Assembly (NCBI RefSeq): GCF_964656455.1
Contig: NC_135715.1
Span: 77,885,414 to 77,949,413 of the forward strand
Length of the DNA: 64,000 nucleotides
DNA from: Halichoerus grypus
Lineage: Eukaryota > Chordata > Mammalia > Carnivora > Phocidae
Direction of reading: 5' to 3'
Numbering within the stretch: position 1 is the stretch's first letter; the number at the start of each line of letters is the position of its first letter. This document shows, one piece after another, positions 12,153-24,446 of this stretch. A program made the position numbers and the translations under genes. Under the pieces are notes generated by a model. That model was not told where the DNA came from. It ran no database searches and worked only from the letters and a program-made list of their open reading frames with translations.

Positions 12153-12254
12153 TGATACAGTGCCCTGTCTCACATAGCCCATTGTGATTTCAAGATATTC
12201 CAGATTTCCTTTAGTTTTAAGTTTATGCTTCAAATTTCTTGTATTGAAATACCA

Positions 12255-12960
12255 GTCTTTGACAAGGATGTGGTGAAATTGGAATCCTCACATGTTACTT
12301 ATGGGAATGTAACCTGGTACAGCCACTTTGGAAAACAATTCAGCATTTCCTCAAAATGTTAAACATAGAATTACTGTATGACTCAGCATTTCCACTCCTA
12401 GGTATGCCATCCAAGAGAAGTAAAAACATACCTCCACACAAAAATTTGCACATGAATGTTCATAGCAACGTTATTCGCAATAGCCAAAAAACAGAAACAA
12501 CCTAAATATCCACCAACAGATGAATGGATCAACAAAATATGGTAGATTCACACAATGAGATATTATCCGACTCTTTTAAAAAATGAAGTACTGATACATG
12601 CTACAACATACATGAACCTTGAGAACATTATGCCAAATGAAAGAATCCATCACAAATGTGACTGTATGATTCCATTTATGTGAAATGTCCAGAATAGGCA
12701 GATCTGTAATGACAGAAAGTAGATTAGCGGTTGCCTAGGAGTAGGAGAGGAAGAGTGACTGCTAATGGGTTTTCATTCTTTTTGGGGTGATAACATGTTC
12801 TGAAATTAGATTGTGGTGATCATACAACTCTGTGAATATATGAAAAACTGTTGAACTATACAGCTTAATGGATGGCTTTTATGGTATATGAAATACATCA
12901 TAATAACATATATAATAATAAAGCTATACAAAATGCATGTATAAAAAATACCAACTCTTG
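12255..12960 (+). mobile_element. Old L1 3' end
   Basis: Diverged L1 phrases: gacaaggatgtggtgaaatt, ggaatgtaacctggtacagc, cgcaatagccaaaaaacag, cagatgaatggatcaacaaa, then 3' UTR. Poly-A not clear. Confidence 0.82.
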
Positions 12961-13799
12961 TACCCAGTTGAAAATATTGGTTTTAAAATTATACTTTAGG
13001 AAACATAAATGGAGGCACTAAAACAATAAAAACATGACTATATGTTTTTCTAATATCAGAACTTCTTGTGGGTCTAAGCAGGTATGTAAACCAAAACATT
13101 CATCTAGTGTAATTCTAATAAAAAAGTGAACTGATTTATAGGAGGTAGCTTTTTTAAATAAAATTAAAAGTTTTAAAAGCACAGATTGATGATAAACTCA
13201 TTTTCCAAAAAACAGTTGCTGTGTTAGGCCTCCAAGGACTCACTAAGGAGTCTTATTCCCATTCCTCCAGTTAAACATGAAGTCAGTACCTGAGTAGACC
13301 AGGGCTGTGAGTATAATCTGCTCTCACAGCATTTGAACACTATACAAAAGTAACACATTTTCCAATTGGTCGTTCTACACCCTTAAACATTTCTACCCTG
13401 GCCTTTCTTAGAAATATACACATACCTAAGATGGAGCCCAGTAAGGATTCCCTTAGTTGTCAAACTGCATCATGGCAAATAACTTAAGACTTCCGTGTCC
13501 CCTGGCTCATCACCAACCCATCCCCAACTGGGGAGTATGTATTTTCCTGTGTGAGAAGAATGGGTTTAAAACCCACAGGCACTGTGTTGGGCGTTGGGAT
13601 ATAGTGGTGAATAAAACAGATATTGTTGTATTAGTAGAATTTACAATCTGGTACAAGAGTGGGTAATGGATGGTCTTCAGTGTGGTAAAGTTTCAGTGGA
13701 AAGGTCAGTAAGGGCTGGGGTAATCAGGACTTAACAGAAGGTATGAGAAGAATGGATAGAATTCCCTTTGGTGAAGAACACAAGATCATATTGCACATG
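12961..13799. other. Presumed MICU2 intron
   Basis: No gene seen. 13565-13650 (aggcactgtgttgggcgttg, gtggtgaataaaacagat) looks like an old MIR/L2-class repeat. The rest is unrecognised. Confidence 0.4.
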
Positions 13800-14030
13800 A
13801 GGTGATAAATCAGTTAAGGTGCTGTAGCAGATTGTATTTCCAAAAATGGCTGCAATACTATTTCTGGCCCTCTGTGCTCTTCCATAATTTTGCCAGCAAG
13901 AGGTGGAGCCTATGTCCCCTCCCCTTGAAACTTTGTAACTGCTTCAGTTCACAAAACATGAGTGGAAATGACAGTATGGCACTTTTGAGGCTAGGTCCTA
14001 AAAGGCCTTATGGACATAAAGCCAGTTGCT
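13800..14030 (+). repeat. Old dispersed repeat, family not named
   Basis: Phrases such as ggtggagcctatgtcccctc and gcttcagttcacaaaacatg are of a type widespread in mammalian genomes, but I cannot assign a family. No coding potential. Confidence 0.35.
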
Positions 14031-14345
14031 AATATCATTTTTAATGGTGAAAGTTTGCTTTGCCCCCAAGATCAAGAACTAGGCAAGGCTCTCCATTCTT
14101 ACCATTTATATTCAACACTGTACTGGAAGTCTTAGCCAGTGCCAAAAGGCAAGGAAAAAAATAAGACCTATAGATTTAAAAGGAAGAGCTAAAGCTGTAT
14201 TTGGTCAGAGACCTGTTATCTATGTAGAAAATCCCAAAGCATCTACAAATAATAAAACTACTAAAATTAAGTGAATTATCAGGGTCAGGTTATTGTGCAT
14301 CTCTATATGAAAATCAGTTGTTTTTCTTTATACTAGCAATCTCTG
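14031..14345 (+). mobile_element. L1 ORF2 fragment
   Basis: Internal ORF2 piece: atcaagaactaggcaaggct, acactgtactggaagtcttag, ccaaaggcatct-like spacing and a diverged remainder. Both ends are truncated and the catalytic FADD motif is degraded. Confidence 0.75.
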
Positions 14346-14499
14346 ATGCATCATGCTAAGTTTCTTACACTTGCTCCTACATGTTCTAGCAAAGTATCTG
14401 ATCACCTACTCAAAGGGAAAATAGAAGTCTTTAGATAGCAATTACCTCAGCTTCCTGCCACCAAAACTACCACTTGCCCTCTCCCTCCTCATCACGATA

Positions 14500-14790
14500 G
14501 AAGTGACTGACAGGCCCTACTCTGTGTTCCTAGTGTTCCAACTCTCCCTCTTTCAGTACTACACATGCTGTTCCCAGAATGCTTTTAACCCCACTTCTCT
14601 GAACTAATTCATGCTAATCCTTCAGATGTTCACTTCAGCATCTCTTATTTGAAGCTTTCCCTATCTTCCCCTCTCCCCATTATTTAGTTTCTTAGCTGCT
14701 GTATTTCCCCCTTTATATCAGCTCTTAAACTGTAATTAATTTGTTGTGTATAATGTTGTTCTAATTATTTCACAGTACTTGAGGTTGCAA
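14500..14790 (+). repeat. L2 LINE 3' fragment (likely)
   Basis: L2-like text (acatgctgttcccagaatgc, cagatgttcacttcagcatc, cttccctatcttcccctctc). Old; no TSD. Confidence 0.65.
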
Positions 14791-17700
14791 AAAAAAAGTC
14801 ACTTGTTTTCCCTTCAAAAATAATTTAAATGTATTTGAAGAGCAGTTTAGCAAAGTTGACAAGTAGGCCACTTTCAAACATTTTAGGAGATCACTATTTG
14901 TCTCCTTCTAGAAGAAATACCAACCAGAGGATATCTCTTGCTCTCATTCCAGCAGAAATAAGCAAGCCACATGCTTTGTTGAAGGAAAATAGCACCATTT
15001 AATTTGCCCTCCTTTTTTTGCCTCCAGTTATCATTTTTATTAGTGATATGAGAAAGTTTGTTTTGCTAATGTGTCATTTTCTCCCTCAGTTTCCATAATA
15101 GCTGTGACTGAATTCAAGCAAGTATTGGAGTAACTAGCTCTGTCTTTCACTAATTCTAACTAGCTCTGTCTCATACTAATTCTAACATTGATGCCAAGTT
15201 ATTCCATATATTCATGCAAAAGATATAAAATGATGGCATTGTCTCTGTTTAATTGTTATGTATCAAAAGTTCACTTACCTACAGCAAAATGAAATTGAAT
15301 TACATACCATTAATAATGTTTTTATAGTTACAGTCATCAAATAACTATATTTTGGCTAGAGGTAAAGATTTATTTGACCTGTAACAATACTTAATATTTT
15401 AAGTATTAAAATGGCTGTTTGCCTGTAAAAAGATGTTCTTGTTTCTGATTTTTACTTCAGAAATCCTCTGTAAACAGTGAAAGCCACATGGTGGAATCTC
15501 TACAAGAGGGAGACCTTTAAAAACATTCTACTTCCTGAGCCAGAATTCCATTGTAGTGTTTCATAGATCTTCAAGATCTGTGCCTTCCCCTGCCAAGAAA
15601 AGCCAGTGTATTTTCCATTCTTCATGCTCATACAGTAAAACATTACAGCCTCAACTCTAGCTCTATCTTTTTGCTGTTAAGTTCTTTCCCCCATTCTGTT
15701 ATTTCCATATATGAGTACACAAATATATATATGAAATAGCTATGCATATAAAAAGACTGGGTTTTTTATGTGTGTGAAAATAGAAATAACCAAAGAAAGA
15801 AAAGCAGGAGTTTTCCCCTCCCTCCAAAAAAACCCAGACAGTCCAAACAAACACACACACAAAATTTAGATTATGTACAGTTGGGTTCCGTTCTTAAATA
15901 GAAAAATGTGGCAAAACTATATGGGTATATTTAATATGTCCTGATGTTGTAATTGCTGTCAGAGGAACACAGGTCATGGCTCCTCATACCACAGATCAGA
16001 CCATGACCTCTTACTTTGATTCGTGGTCTCTTTGGTACAGTGCATGAACAAGTGGTATACAAGTAGGCACATCTGCGTGAGACACCCCTACCCTGGTGTT
16101 CTGGGTTTGAAACACTACAACCCCTTCTCTTACTCAAGGAAAAGTTTGTTAACTTAGGAGAAAGGGGAAACAAGCGAAATTAGATGTGCACCCTGGTAAC
16201 ACTGACTTTTTTTTTTAAATCTAAAAATGAATTTTATATAAGAAAATTACCTCTTTTTGTCAGCTAAAGTAATTTCTTTGTCATTTTCTAATTATTGATT
16301 CCATTTTGAAAAAAATATTTTTTACAAGAGAAGCTCATTAGGTACACAGTTTCTCCATTTTTGATAATCAAATACATAGTCAGGTACCAAGCAGAACTTG
16401 TAATCAACATGAAATAAGCAGTGCTTATCATTCAGTTCTATGAAGTTTCCTGAAGTGTTGAGAGTGGTTCCCAATTACTACCTTAATGGAACTGACACCT
16501 GTTTTTGAAAAATCTGGATGAGAAGAAAAATCCTCCAGTGCCCATATTATGACCTAATTCCTCTTGCCCATCAGTCAGTCTTATTTGTTTTATTTATAAA
16601 ATGAGGATAATAAATTATTAGCCACTTAAAGGCAAGGATCTGAATAATAAGACATTCTGGAATCTTTTCTAATTTTTATTGGCATCAAGACTTCTAGCTG
16701 CAGGTAAGCAAATGCTACCTTCTTTCCTCACTCAGTTTCAAGTAGAAGGATTTTTTTAAGCACAAAGATTTTTAAAAGACCAAAAAGAAATCTAGGTATG
16801 AAACAAATATAAGACCCTTAGAAATAATCTTACTACTTAGAAACCATCCATATTGTCACCTTCAAGATGTCAATTATTACTTCCTAGAATACTTTTTTCA
16901 GTTGGGTACAAGGGTTAATCTCTTTGGGGAATAACCTTAATTGTCTAAAAATAAAAGTACCTCTGGTAATAAATAATTTGAACATGACGTGAAGAAAAGC
17001 AATAAAAGGTATGTGAATCATGATCAACTTCTTTAATAGAATATACAAAGGTAGATAAAATACATCTATTACGTAGTTTTCTGGGGTTTGTTATTACCAT
17101 TGTATTACCACATATTTCTATATACACATTCACATAAACCCTTAGGTTTGTAATTTAAATGATAACTTTTGTCTATTTGATCTAAGCGTATATTAGCACC
17201 TAACATTAGAATCTAGGGTTCTTTATCATTGGGTGACACATAGTTTAAAATTATCCCAAAATAGTAACACCTAAGTTTATAAACATGTTTATAGATGTTT
17301 CTAAAAATGACATAGTCATATCCGCAACTACTGTTTTCATTAATAATGCAAAACTAAAATCTTGACAGTTTATTAACAGCAAATGATAGAATTTGTCCCC
17401 AGTAGATTTATAGTCCAAATTAAACATCCTAAAGTATAGAAAAGGCACATCTAAAAGTATTCATTTTTTTTTAACCTGTCGCCTGAACTTGCAGAGACCA
17501 TGTAATGGTACTGAAGGAACTTCATAGATGAGATCATCTTGAGAGCAGAATGGGAAGTTTGTGATGCATATGGCTTATATAAGAAACAACGTAAAACATT
17601 TTTCAGTATTCTAGATGTGTAAATGATGTGAGGCTATAATCAGAATAAGCCTCAACAAAAGAAGCGACTGATTCTTTTAGAATTATAGTGATAAAAGGAA

Positions 17701-18261
17701 AATGATGCAGGCAATAAAGAGGATGGCTAAACACCTGAAAGAATTATAAATCTCTATTATCCAATAGGAAATTATTAAAAATAACTTTAGAATGTATAGT
17801 TGTGTTGGCTAGACTTTTAAATTTGCTTAGAGAGCTGTAAACTAACGAGAACTTCTCAGGGTTCAAAAAGGTAGCTTTCTAAAAGATGAATGTGTATTCT
17901 TTTAATCAGTGAAAGCAAAAAGATTTTTAAAATCATATTTGACAATTTATTTATGATGCAGGATTTATTTATGATGCAGACAACTAAGAGAAGTCAGAAA
18001 TGGTGATAAGATTTTATATGTCTGAAATAGGGTGAGTGAAATTGATAAGTAGGTCTTATAAAAACCCATAGTGTCTTTGTGTTTAGACTTAGAATTCTCT
18101 GGCTCTTAATTTTGGTTTAAAGATATTAGCTAAATTGCCAAAGCCTTATTTTCTTATAAATATTTAGTTGTTTGTTTTGCCTTTTAAATGATTTTCTTTC
18201 TTTGTGGAAGTTGAATTTTACCAAGGAATATGAGTAATAAATAGTTTCTTCTTTGCTGTAG
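14791..18261. other. MICU2 intron preceding the 32-nt exon
   Basis: About 3.4 kb, AT-rich, no young transposons and no open frame of interest. It ends in the acceptor of the 32-nt exon. The absence of recognisable repeats makes it the cleanest stretch upstream. Confidence 0.6.
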
Positions 18262-18293
18262 GTAAAACTTCAGTGAAGAAGCTGACAAAAAAG
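18262..18293 (+). CDS. MICU2: MICU2 internal exon, 32-nt microexon (KTSVKKLTKK)
   Basis: The acceptor is ctgtag and the donor is gtaagc at 18294. The exon starts with GT, the last two bases of an Arg codon begun in the previous exon, then reads KTSVKKLTKK, identical to human residues 121-130 as I recall them. This Lys-rich stretch lies before the first EF-hand region. At 32 nt it is unusually short, and it is followed by an intron of only 112 nt. The acceptor is followed directly by GT (tag|gta), so the exact 5' edge depends on the phase argument. Confidence 0.9.
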
Positions 18294-18405
18294 GTAAGCA
18301 GTGTGTGGGGGAGAGAGTTCTTTCTTCCTTTCTTTTTGTTTTTTTGGTGACATAGAAAATGAACTTTTATAAGTTAAATTTAAAGATTTTAATGTGTATT
18401 CAAAG

Positions 18406-18481
18406 GATATCGAGGATATACTGGCAGGAATCCAACCAGCTCGTTGTGGATCAACCTTTTTTAGAGACCTTGGCGATAAAG
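18406..18481 (+). CDS. MICU2: MICU2 internal exon (DIED...GSTFFRDLGDK)
   Basis: The acceptor is ttcaaag and the donor is gtaatt at 18482. Twenty-five codons begin DIEDILAGIQ and end GSTFFRDLGDK, with one extra base (G) completing Gly across the next splice. Compared with recalled human residues 131-155 it differs at a few sites (human TLSGIQTAG, here ILAGIQPAR). No stop or frameshift is present. It leads into the EF-hand 1 module that continues after the 27.9 kb intron. Confidence 0.92.
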
Positions 18482-18709
18482 GTAATTTTGATTTGTTGTT
18501 AAATTTCTGTTTACTTGTTTTATTTAACCAGGGTATTGTTAAGGAATTGTTTTGAGGTCTGCAACCGTATACTAGAGAATATACAGTAGAGAACCAATGT
18601 AGAAAATGTTTTAATGCCATGTTCTTTAATAGATGTTTTTAAATCATAATAAAATACTCATTAAGAAATAACTTTCTCAAATTCTCTGAGAGATTACAAT
18701 TTAATTATT

Positions 18710-19247
18710 AAAACATCAATTTTAATTAAAGCCTGGGGAGGAGGAATGTGGCAAGAGAAGACCTCAGAGAGATCCAGAGGAACACCAACATTTAAGGGAG
18801 TAGAAGAGGAAGCAGTGCTCATGAAAGAGACTAGGGCAGAGTGATCAGAGAAGTGGAGGAGAATCAGGAGAATGTTATCACAAAAGCCAAGAGGAGAAAG
18901 TGTTAGGGAAAGAGAAAATTGAGTTCACGCCACTTGAGAGACATGGGTGTGAACAAAGGTATTTAAAGGTCAGTAGCTGAGGGCAGACACAAAAGGCCAG
19001 GGGAATGTTGGTTAATGTTAGATGAAGAGACTTGAGCACACTTCTTATCAATGAGAGGGAAAGATATATAATACAATATAATTATTATTATATATAATAT
19101 ACAAAATATATAGTATACAAAATATAAGATAAAGGAAGTATGAATGGGATAGAATCCTGGAAAATGTGAGAGAAGGGATTGTCTTCACAGCAAAAATGGA
19201 AGGATCAGCATTCCACAGGATGCATAGCTTTTTCAGTAGGAAAGGAT
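18710..19247 (+). repeat. Purine-rich interspersed repeat
   Basis: Purine-rich text (agagaggcctcag-like; agaagtggaggagaatcagg; caaaagccaagaggagaaag) resembling the repeats at 5711 and 54150. An AT-rich low-complexity patch lies at 19062-19135. Family not named. Confidence 0.4.
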
Positions 19248-19265
19248 GAACAGGTGGGTATTTAT

Positions 19266-19655
19266 TTTTTTATTTATCTTTTTTTTTAACATATAATGTA
19301 TTATTTGTTTCAAGGATACAGGTCTGTGATTCACCAGTCTTACACAATTCACAGCGCTCACCATAGTACATACCATCCCCAATGTCCATCACCCAGCCAC
19401 CCCATCCCTCCCACCTCCCTCCACTCCAGCAACCCTCAGTTTGTTTCCTGATATTAAGAGTCTCTTATGGTTTGTCTCCCTCTCTGGTTTCATCTTATTT
19501 CATTTTTCCCTCCCTTCCCCTGTGATCCTCTGTCTTGTTTCTCAAATTCCTCATATCAGTGAGATTATATGATACTTGTCTTTGATTGACTTATTTCGCT
19601 TAGCATAATATCCTCAAGTTCCATCCACATCATTGCAAAGGGCAAAGACATTTGA
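19266..19655 (-). mobile_element. L1 3' UTR, 5'-truncated, minus strand
   Basis: On the + strand: poly-T, acatataatgtattatttgttt, tgtccatcacccagccacc, aaccctcagtttgtttcc, then the end of ORF2. TSD gaacaggtgggtatttat (19248-19265) with gaacaggtaggtatttat (19656-19673), one mismatch. Confidence 0.93.
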
Positions 19656-19673
19656 GAACAGGTAGGTATTTAT

Positions 19674-21140
19674 AATGCAGGTATTTGCAAATCTAGTAGC
19701 AAGAGGTAGAAGCAGGTTGTTTTGGATAGCTTTGATTTTCTTTATAAAGTAGGATGTATGGAGAAAGAAGGTTTGAAGTAGCTTCTGTGATAAGGAAAGA
19801 GACCAGACCAGAGAAACATAGAGTTCTAGGAAACTCTTAAGAGATCAGAAGATAGTGTAGGTCATGAAAGAAAAGTCACCAATCAGTGCAATTGTGTGAT
19901 GATCATCCTGCAGGCTACATGTAGGAATAGAAATGTTGGGCAGTTGTACTGGATTTAGGATTTTGCTGAGCATATGGGTGGAAGACGAGTCACAGACTAG
20001 GGAGTTAAGGCTGTTGAGGGCAAGAGAGGTTTTACGTAATGAGCCATGGAATCTAAGCAAGATAATAGAGAAGAAAATAGAATAGTAAAAGTAAAAGGGA
20101 GATGAAAAGAAGAAAGTGGGGCAGTCAAGAGAGAGCTGCCAGTGGGTTAAAGAACAGGTGTAGTAGGATTCCAAGAGCAGAAAAGAACTTGCGGTCATAA
20201 AGCATTTAGATTTACAGTTTCAGAGATGAAGCGGTTCCAGCTGATTTCAGGGCTCTAGGTGTGGTCCTGGAATTAGATGACTAAAGCAGAAGTAGGTTGC
20301 ATTGTCAACACAGTGGAAGTTCTCAAGAATCTGAGAGTTAGGGTATTGTCAGAAAGACAGTGAACCAGGTACAAAAGTCTTTAGTGACTGAAAGATGAGG
20401 AAAGGGAACTTTGGTAGATGACCACTAAGAAGAAAAATAAAAGGTGGCCTGGCTGGATGGCATTAGCCTCAAAGACACAGAGATTTTTGTAAGAGGTTAG
20501 AAGAGTAAGGGTCTGGAATTAGCACTGAAGTAGAAAAAAATGAATAGCCTCCATTTCAGAAGTCTGCAGAGGTACCAGTACTCATAGTAGAGAGATCCAG
20601 GTTTTGGAAAAAGTAAGACTACACATACAATGAATAGGTTAAAGATGTGTACTGTGGAAAGAGGATTTTAGAGAGCGTGGTAGGAAAGCTTGGGTAGAAG
20701 TAGAGGAGTGGGAGATCAGTTGAGTCAGGAAAGATGAAGCATAGACCAGCATGCAGATGTATAAACAAAGAGGATAGATACCATTTTGGAAAGGGAGATG
20801 AGACTGCTAACAATGGTAGGACATAAGCCAGAGAGGTACACAGAGCCTAAATCATATATCCCTTTACAGGACATATTAAAGAGTTTAGACCTTACCCTAA
20901 GAAGAGTGGATTGCCATTGAAAAGTAAGATAGTGACAAATCAGATTAGAACAATCACTCTAGCAGCTGGGTGGTGAACGGATTGAGGAGGGAGCAAAAGA
21001 AACAATTAGGTTTTGCATTAATAGCAAGGAGTTATACGCTGGAAAAGAGGTAGTGGAAATGGAGAGAAGAGTATAGATTTGATAGGTATTTTGGTTATAG
21101 AATTGGTAGGACTTAATGATTGATTGGATATGAGAGGGGA
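19674..21140 (+). repeat. Purine-rich interspersed repeats
   Basis: Continuous purine-rich text without coding potential. 20935-21140 (caatcactctagcagctggg, gttatagaattggtaggac, gattgattggatatgagagg) resembles the same mammalian repeat family as 9255-10160. Boundaries are uncertain. Confidence 0.4.
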
Positions 21141-21319
21141 GGAAGAAAAAGGAATCGTGTATGATGCCCAAGTTTCTGGTTTGATCAGCAAGGTGAATGT
21201 GCCATTCTCCAAGATAACATGGATCATAGGGAAAGGAATAAGTGGAGGGGAGGGAAGGGCAGGGAATGAGTCCAATTTAGGACATACTGAGTTCAGATTT
21301 AAGAATTGTCAGCCATCTA

Positions 21320-21487
21320 GGGGCACCTGGGTGGCTCAGTCAGTTGGGCTCAGGTCATGATCCCAGGGTCCTGGGATTGAGCCCCACGTCAGGCTTCCTG
21401 CTCAGTGGGGAGTCTGCTTCTCCCTCTCTCTCTGCCCCTGCTCGTGCTTGCTCTCTCTCTCAAATAAATATAATCTTAAAAAAAAAA
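21320..21487 (+). mobile_element. Can-SINE with 18-bp TSD
   Basis: ggggcacctgggtggctcag to caaataaatataatctt plus poly-A. The head has a short internal deletion. Perfect TSD agaattgtcagccatcta at 21302-21319 and 21488-21505. Confidence 0.97.
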
Positions 21488-21724
21488 AGAATTGTCAGCC
21501 ATCTAAATGGCACTTGAAGCCACAGTTGCAGATGCAACAATGTCAGAAGCACTGAGGAGAGAAGAGGCTCTGAGATAAAACAGCTCATTTTAAAGAACGC
21601 GGAGAAGAAGAGAGAGGGGCCTTCCCTGAGAAGGAATGGTCAGTTAGGGACTCATCCAGGGGAGTGACCTCACCAGTGCTGTGCTGTAAGTGCTTCCAAA
21701 ACAAATGCACGTAATCAATAACAA

Positions 21725-21925
21725 TTTTAATAGCGACAAATACTTAACTGAAGGCTTCCTATGTATCAGATACTATACCGAGCCTCTTACATGTATTACT
21801 ACATTTAATCCTCACAACATACCTTTGAAGAAGCTACCTTCATTTCATACCCACATTTTATAGCTGGGTTAACTGAGGCACAAAGGGGTTAAGTAACCTG
21901 CCCAAAGTCATATACAGGTAGTAAA
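21725..21925 (+). repeat. MIR element
   Basis: MIR phrases: acatttaatcctcacaacat, cacattttatagctgggtta, actgaggcacaaaggggtta, agtaacctgcccaaagtcat. Confidence 0.85.
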
Positions 21926-22788
21926 AGCAATTTACAAATAGCATTTAGCAGAAGAAGAGTTAAAATGGCAGAGTAGTAGCAGGACCCTATGCTTGCCTTG
22001 TCCCTTGAACACAGCTAGATAAATATCAAATCACTCTGAACACCCAAGAAATCAATCTGAGGACTGAGAGAACAAACTGCACAAACTAGAGGGAGAAAAG
22101 AGGACACATACTGGAAGGTAGGAGGTGCGGAGACAGGATTTGGGTGAGGAAAGAATAGCGGGTGCTGCAGAGGGGAGGGAGCCCTGATCATGGAGGGAGG
22201 GGGAAGAGAGAGAGAACGCACACACACAAGAGCAAACAGGAAGCATGCAGGGGATTGCACAAGAAAAATGCTTCCCCAACACCATTCACTGGGAAAGCGA
22301 GAGGGGCTGATTATTACAAGTTTTTACAAGCAGCGCAGCTCAAAGACTGAAGTTTTAGAAGTCCATTGAGCTTGGCAGGAATATTGGTGCTCCTGTGAAG
22401 GAAGAGTGCAGAGGCCCGGGACCAGACAGTGTGGTTTGAGGATCCCCTGGGTCACACTGGGAGAGACAGTTCCCCTTCTGCTCTAGTGGAAACAGGATCT
22501 AGCCTCTTTTAACAAGCAGACCAAAACACACCTATTTAAAACTTGCTACACACTGGACAAGGTCCAAACTCTCCCCACAGCAGGCAAGGAGAAACTCTGC
22601 ACAGGATTGACCTGAGGGAAAGAGCAGCCAAAACACAAAAGCAGAGTGCACACAGCATACACCAGAGACACTTCCCAAAATGCCAGGCCATGGACAGTAT
22701 ATGACCTCTTCTTAATATAGCCATTACTCTCAGGAGCAGAGACTATCGCAGGCTTTCCTAACACACAGAAGACAGAGACCTAGACAAA

Positions 22789-23915
22789 ATGCCAAGATGG
22801 AGGAATTCATCCCAAAAGAAAGAACAAGAAAAGGTCACAGCCAGGGATCTAATTGAAACAGATCTAAATAAGATGCCTGAACCAGAATTTAAAACAACAA
22901 TCATAAGGATACTAGCGGGGCTTGGTAAAAGCATAGAACACACCAGGGAGTCCCTTACTACAGAGATAAAAGACCTAAAAACTAGTCGGGCCAAAATAAA
23001 AAATGCTATAACTGAGATGTGAAACCAGCTGGATGTAATGACCACAAAGGTGAAAGAAGCAGAAGAATGAGTATGTGATATAGAAGATAAAATTATGGAA
23101 AATAATGAAGATGAAAAGAAGAAGGAAAGAAAAATATTGGATCACGAATGTAGACTTAGGGAACTCAGCGACTCCATAAAGCATAATAATATTTGTACCG
23201 GAGGAGTCCCAGAAGAAGGTGCAGAAGGTTTATTTGAGGAAATTATAGCTGAAAACTTCCCTAATCTGGGGGAAAAAACAGACATCCAAATCCAGGAGGC
23301 ACAGAGAACCCCCATCAAAATTAACAAAAGCAGGCCAACACTAAGACGTATCTTAGTAAAATTTGTAAAATACAGAGATAAGGAAAACATCCTGAGAGCA
23401 GCAAAGGAAAAGAAATCCCTGATTTACAAAACAAGACAAATAAGGTTAGCAGCAAACTTATCCACAGAAACTTGGCAGGCCATGGGCAGCTGGGTGGTTC
23501 AGTTGGTTAAGTGTCTGCCTTTGGCTCAGGTCATAATCCCAAGGTCCTGAGATCGAGCTCCACATCAGGCTCCCTGCTCAGCGGGGAGTCTGATTCTCCC
23601 TGTCGCTCTGCCCTTCCCCCATTTGTGTGCATGAGTGCGCTCTCTCTCTCTCTTTCTCTTTCAAATAAATAAAATCTTTAAAAAAACAAAACAAAACTGG
23701 TTAGGCTAGAAGGGAGTGACATGATATATTAAACATGTTGGATGGGAAAAATATGTAGCCAAGAATATTTTATCCAGCAAGGCTGTCATTCAAAATAGAA
23801 GGAGAGATAGTTTCCCAAATAAACAAAAACTAAAGGAGTTCATGACCACTAAACCAGCCCTGCAAGAAATATTAAAGGGGACTGGTAAAGTGGGAAAGAA
23901 AAACCAAAAGCAACA
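22789..23915 (+). pseudogene. L1 ORF1 remnant of the older L1
   Basis: The frame opens MPRWRNSSQKKEQEK and matches L1 ORF1p, the RNA-binding trimeric chaperone. An in-frame stop follows AITEM near 23020, and another falls in the coiled-coil region. The RNA-binding part is recognisable (IIAENFPNLG, IQIQEAQRTP, ILVKFVKYRDKENILRAAK). A SINE then interrupts it at 23484. It cannot make full-length ORF1p. Confidence 0.85.
23484..23693 (+). mobile_element. Can-SINE inside L1 ORF1
   Basis: gggcagctgggtggttcagt to caaataaataaaatcttt. The flanks aaacttggcaggcca (23468-23482) and aaaactggttaggcta (about 23694-23709) are a diverged TSD. Confidence 0.9.
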
Positions 23916-24446
23916 AAGACTAGAAAGGAACAGACAAAATCTCCACAAACGACTTTACAGGTAATACAGTGGCACTAAATTCATATCTATCAATAATCAC
24001 TCTGAATGTAAATGGACTAAATGCTCCAATCAAAAGACATATGGTGACAGAATGAATCAAAAAAACAAAACCTGTCTATATGCTGCCTTCAAGAGACTCA
24101 CTTTAGACCTGAAGACACCTATAGACTGAAAGTGAAGGGACGGAGAAACACTTATGCTAATGGACGTCAAAAGAAAGCTGGAATATGTGGGGAGGAGCAA
24201 GATGGCAGAGGAGTAGGAGACCTAAATTTCATCTGGTCCCGGAATTCAGCTAGATAGGGATCAGACCATTCTGAACACCTACGAACTCAACAGGAGATCG
24301 AAGAAAAGAATAGCAGCCAGTCTCTGAACAGAAAAGCGACCACTTTCTAGAAGGTTCTTCTGATTTGTTTAGTGTATATTTTTCTGGGGTTGTTGTTACC
24401 CTGTTAGCATTTTGTTCTCTCATTCATCTATTCTCCTCTGGACAAA

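Noticed and set aside
15931..16173. Minus-strand 80-codon open frame with several Cys
   Set aside because: No start context, no family resemblance and no splice structure; expected by chance.
22015..22764. Minus-strand open frames rich in Ser, Cys and Pro
   Set aside because: They lie antisense to the 5' UTR of the older L1.
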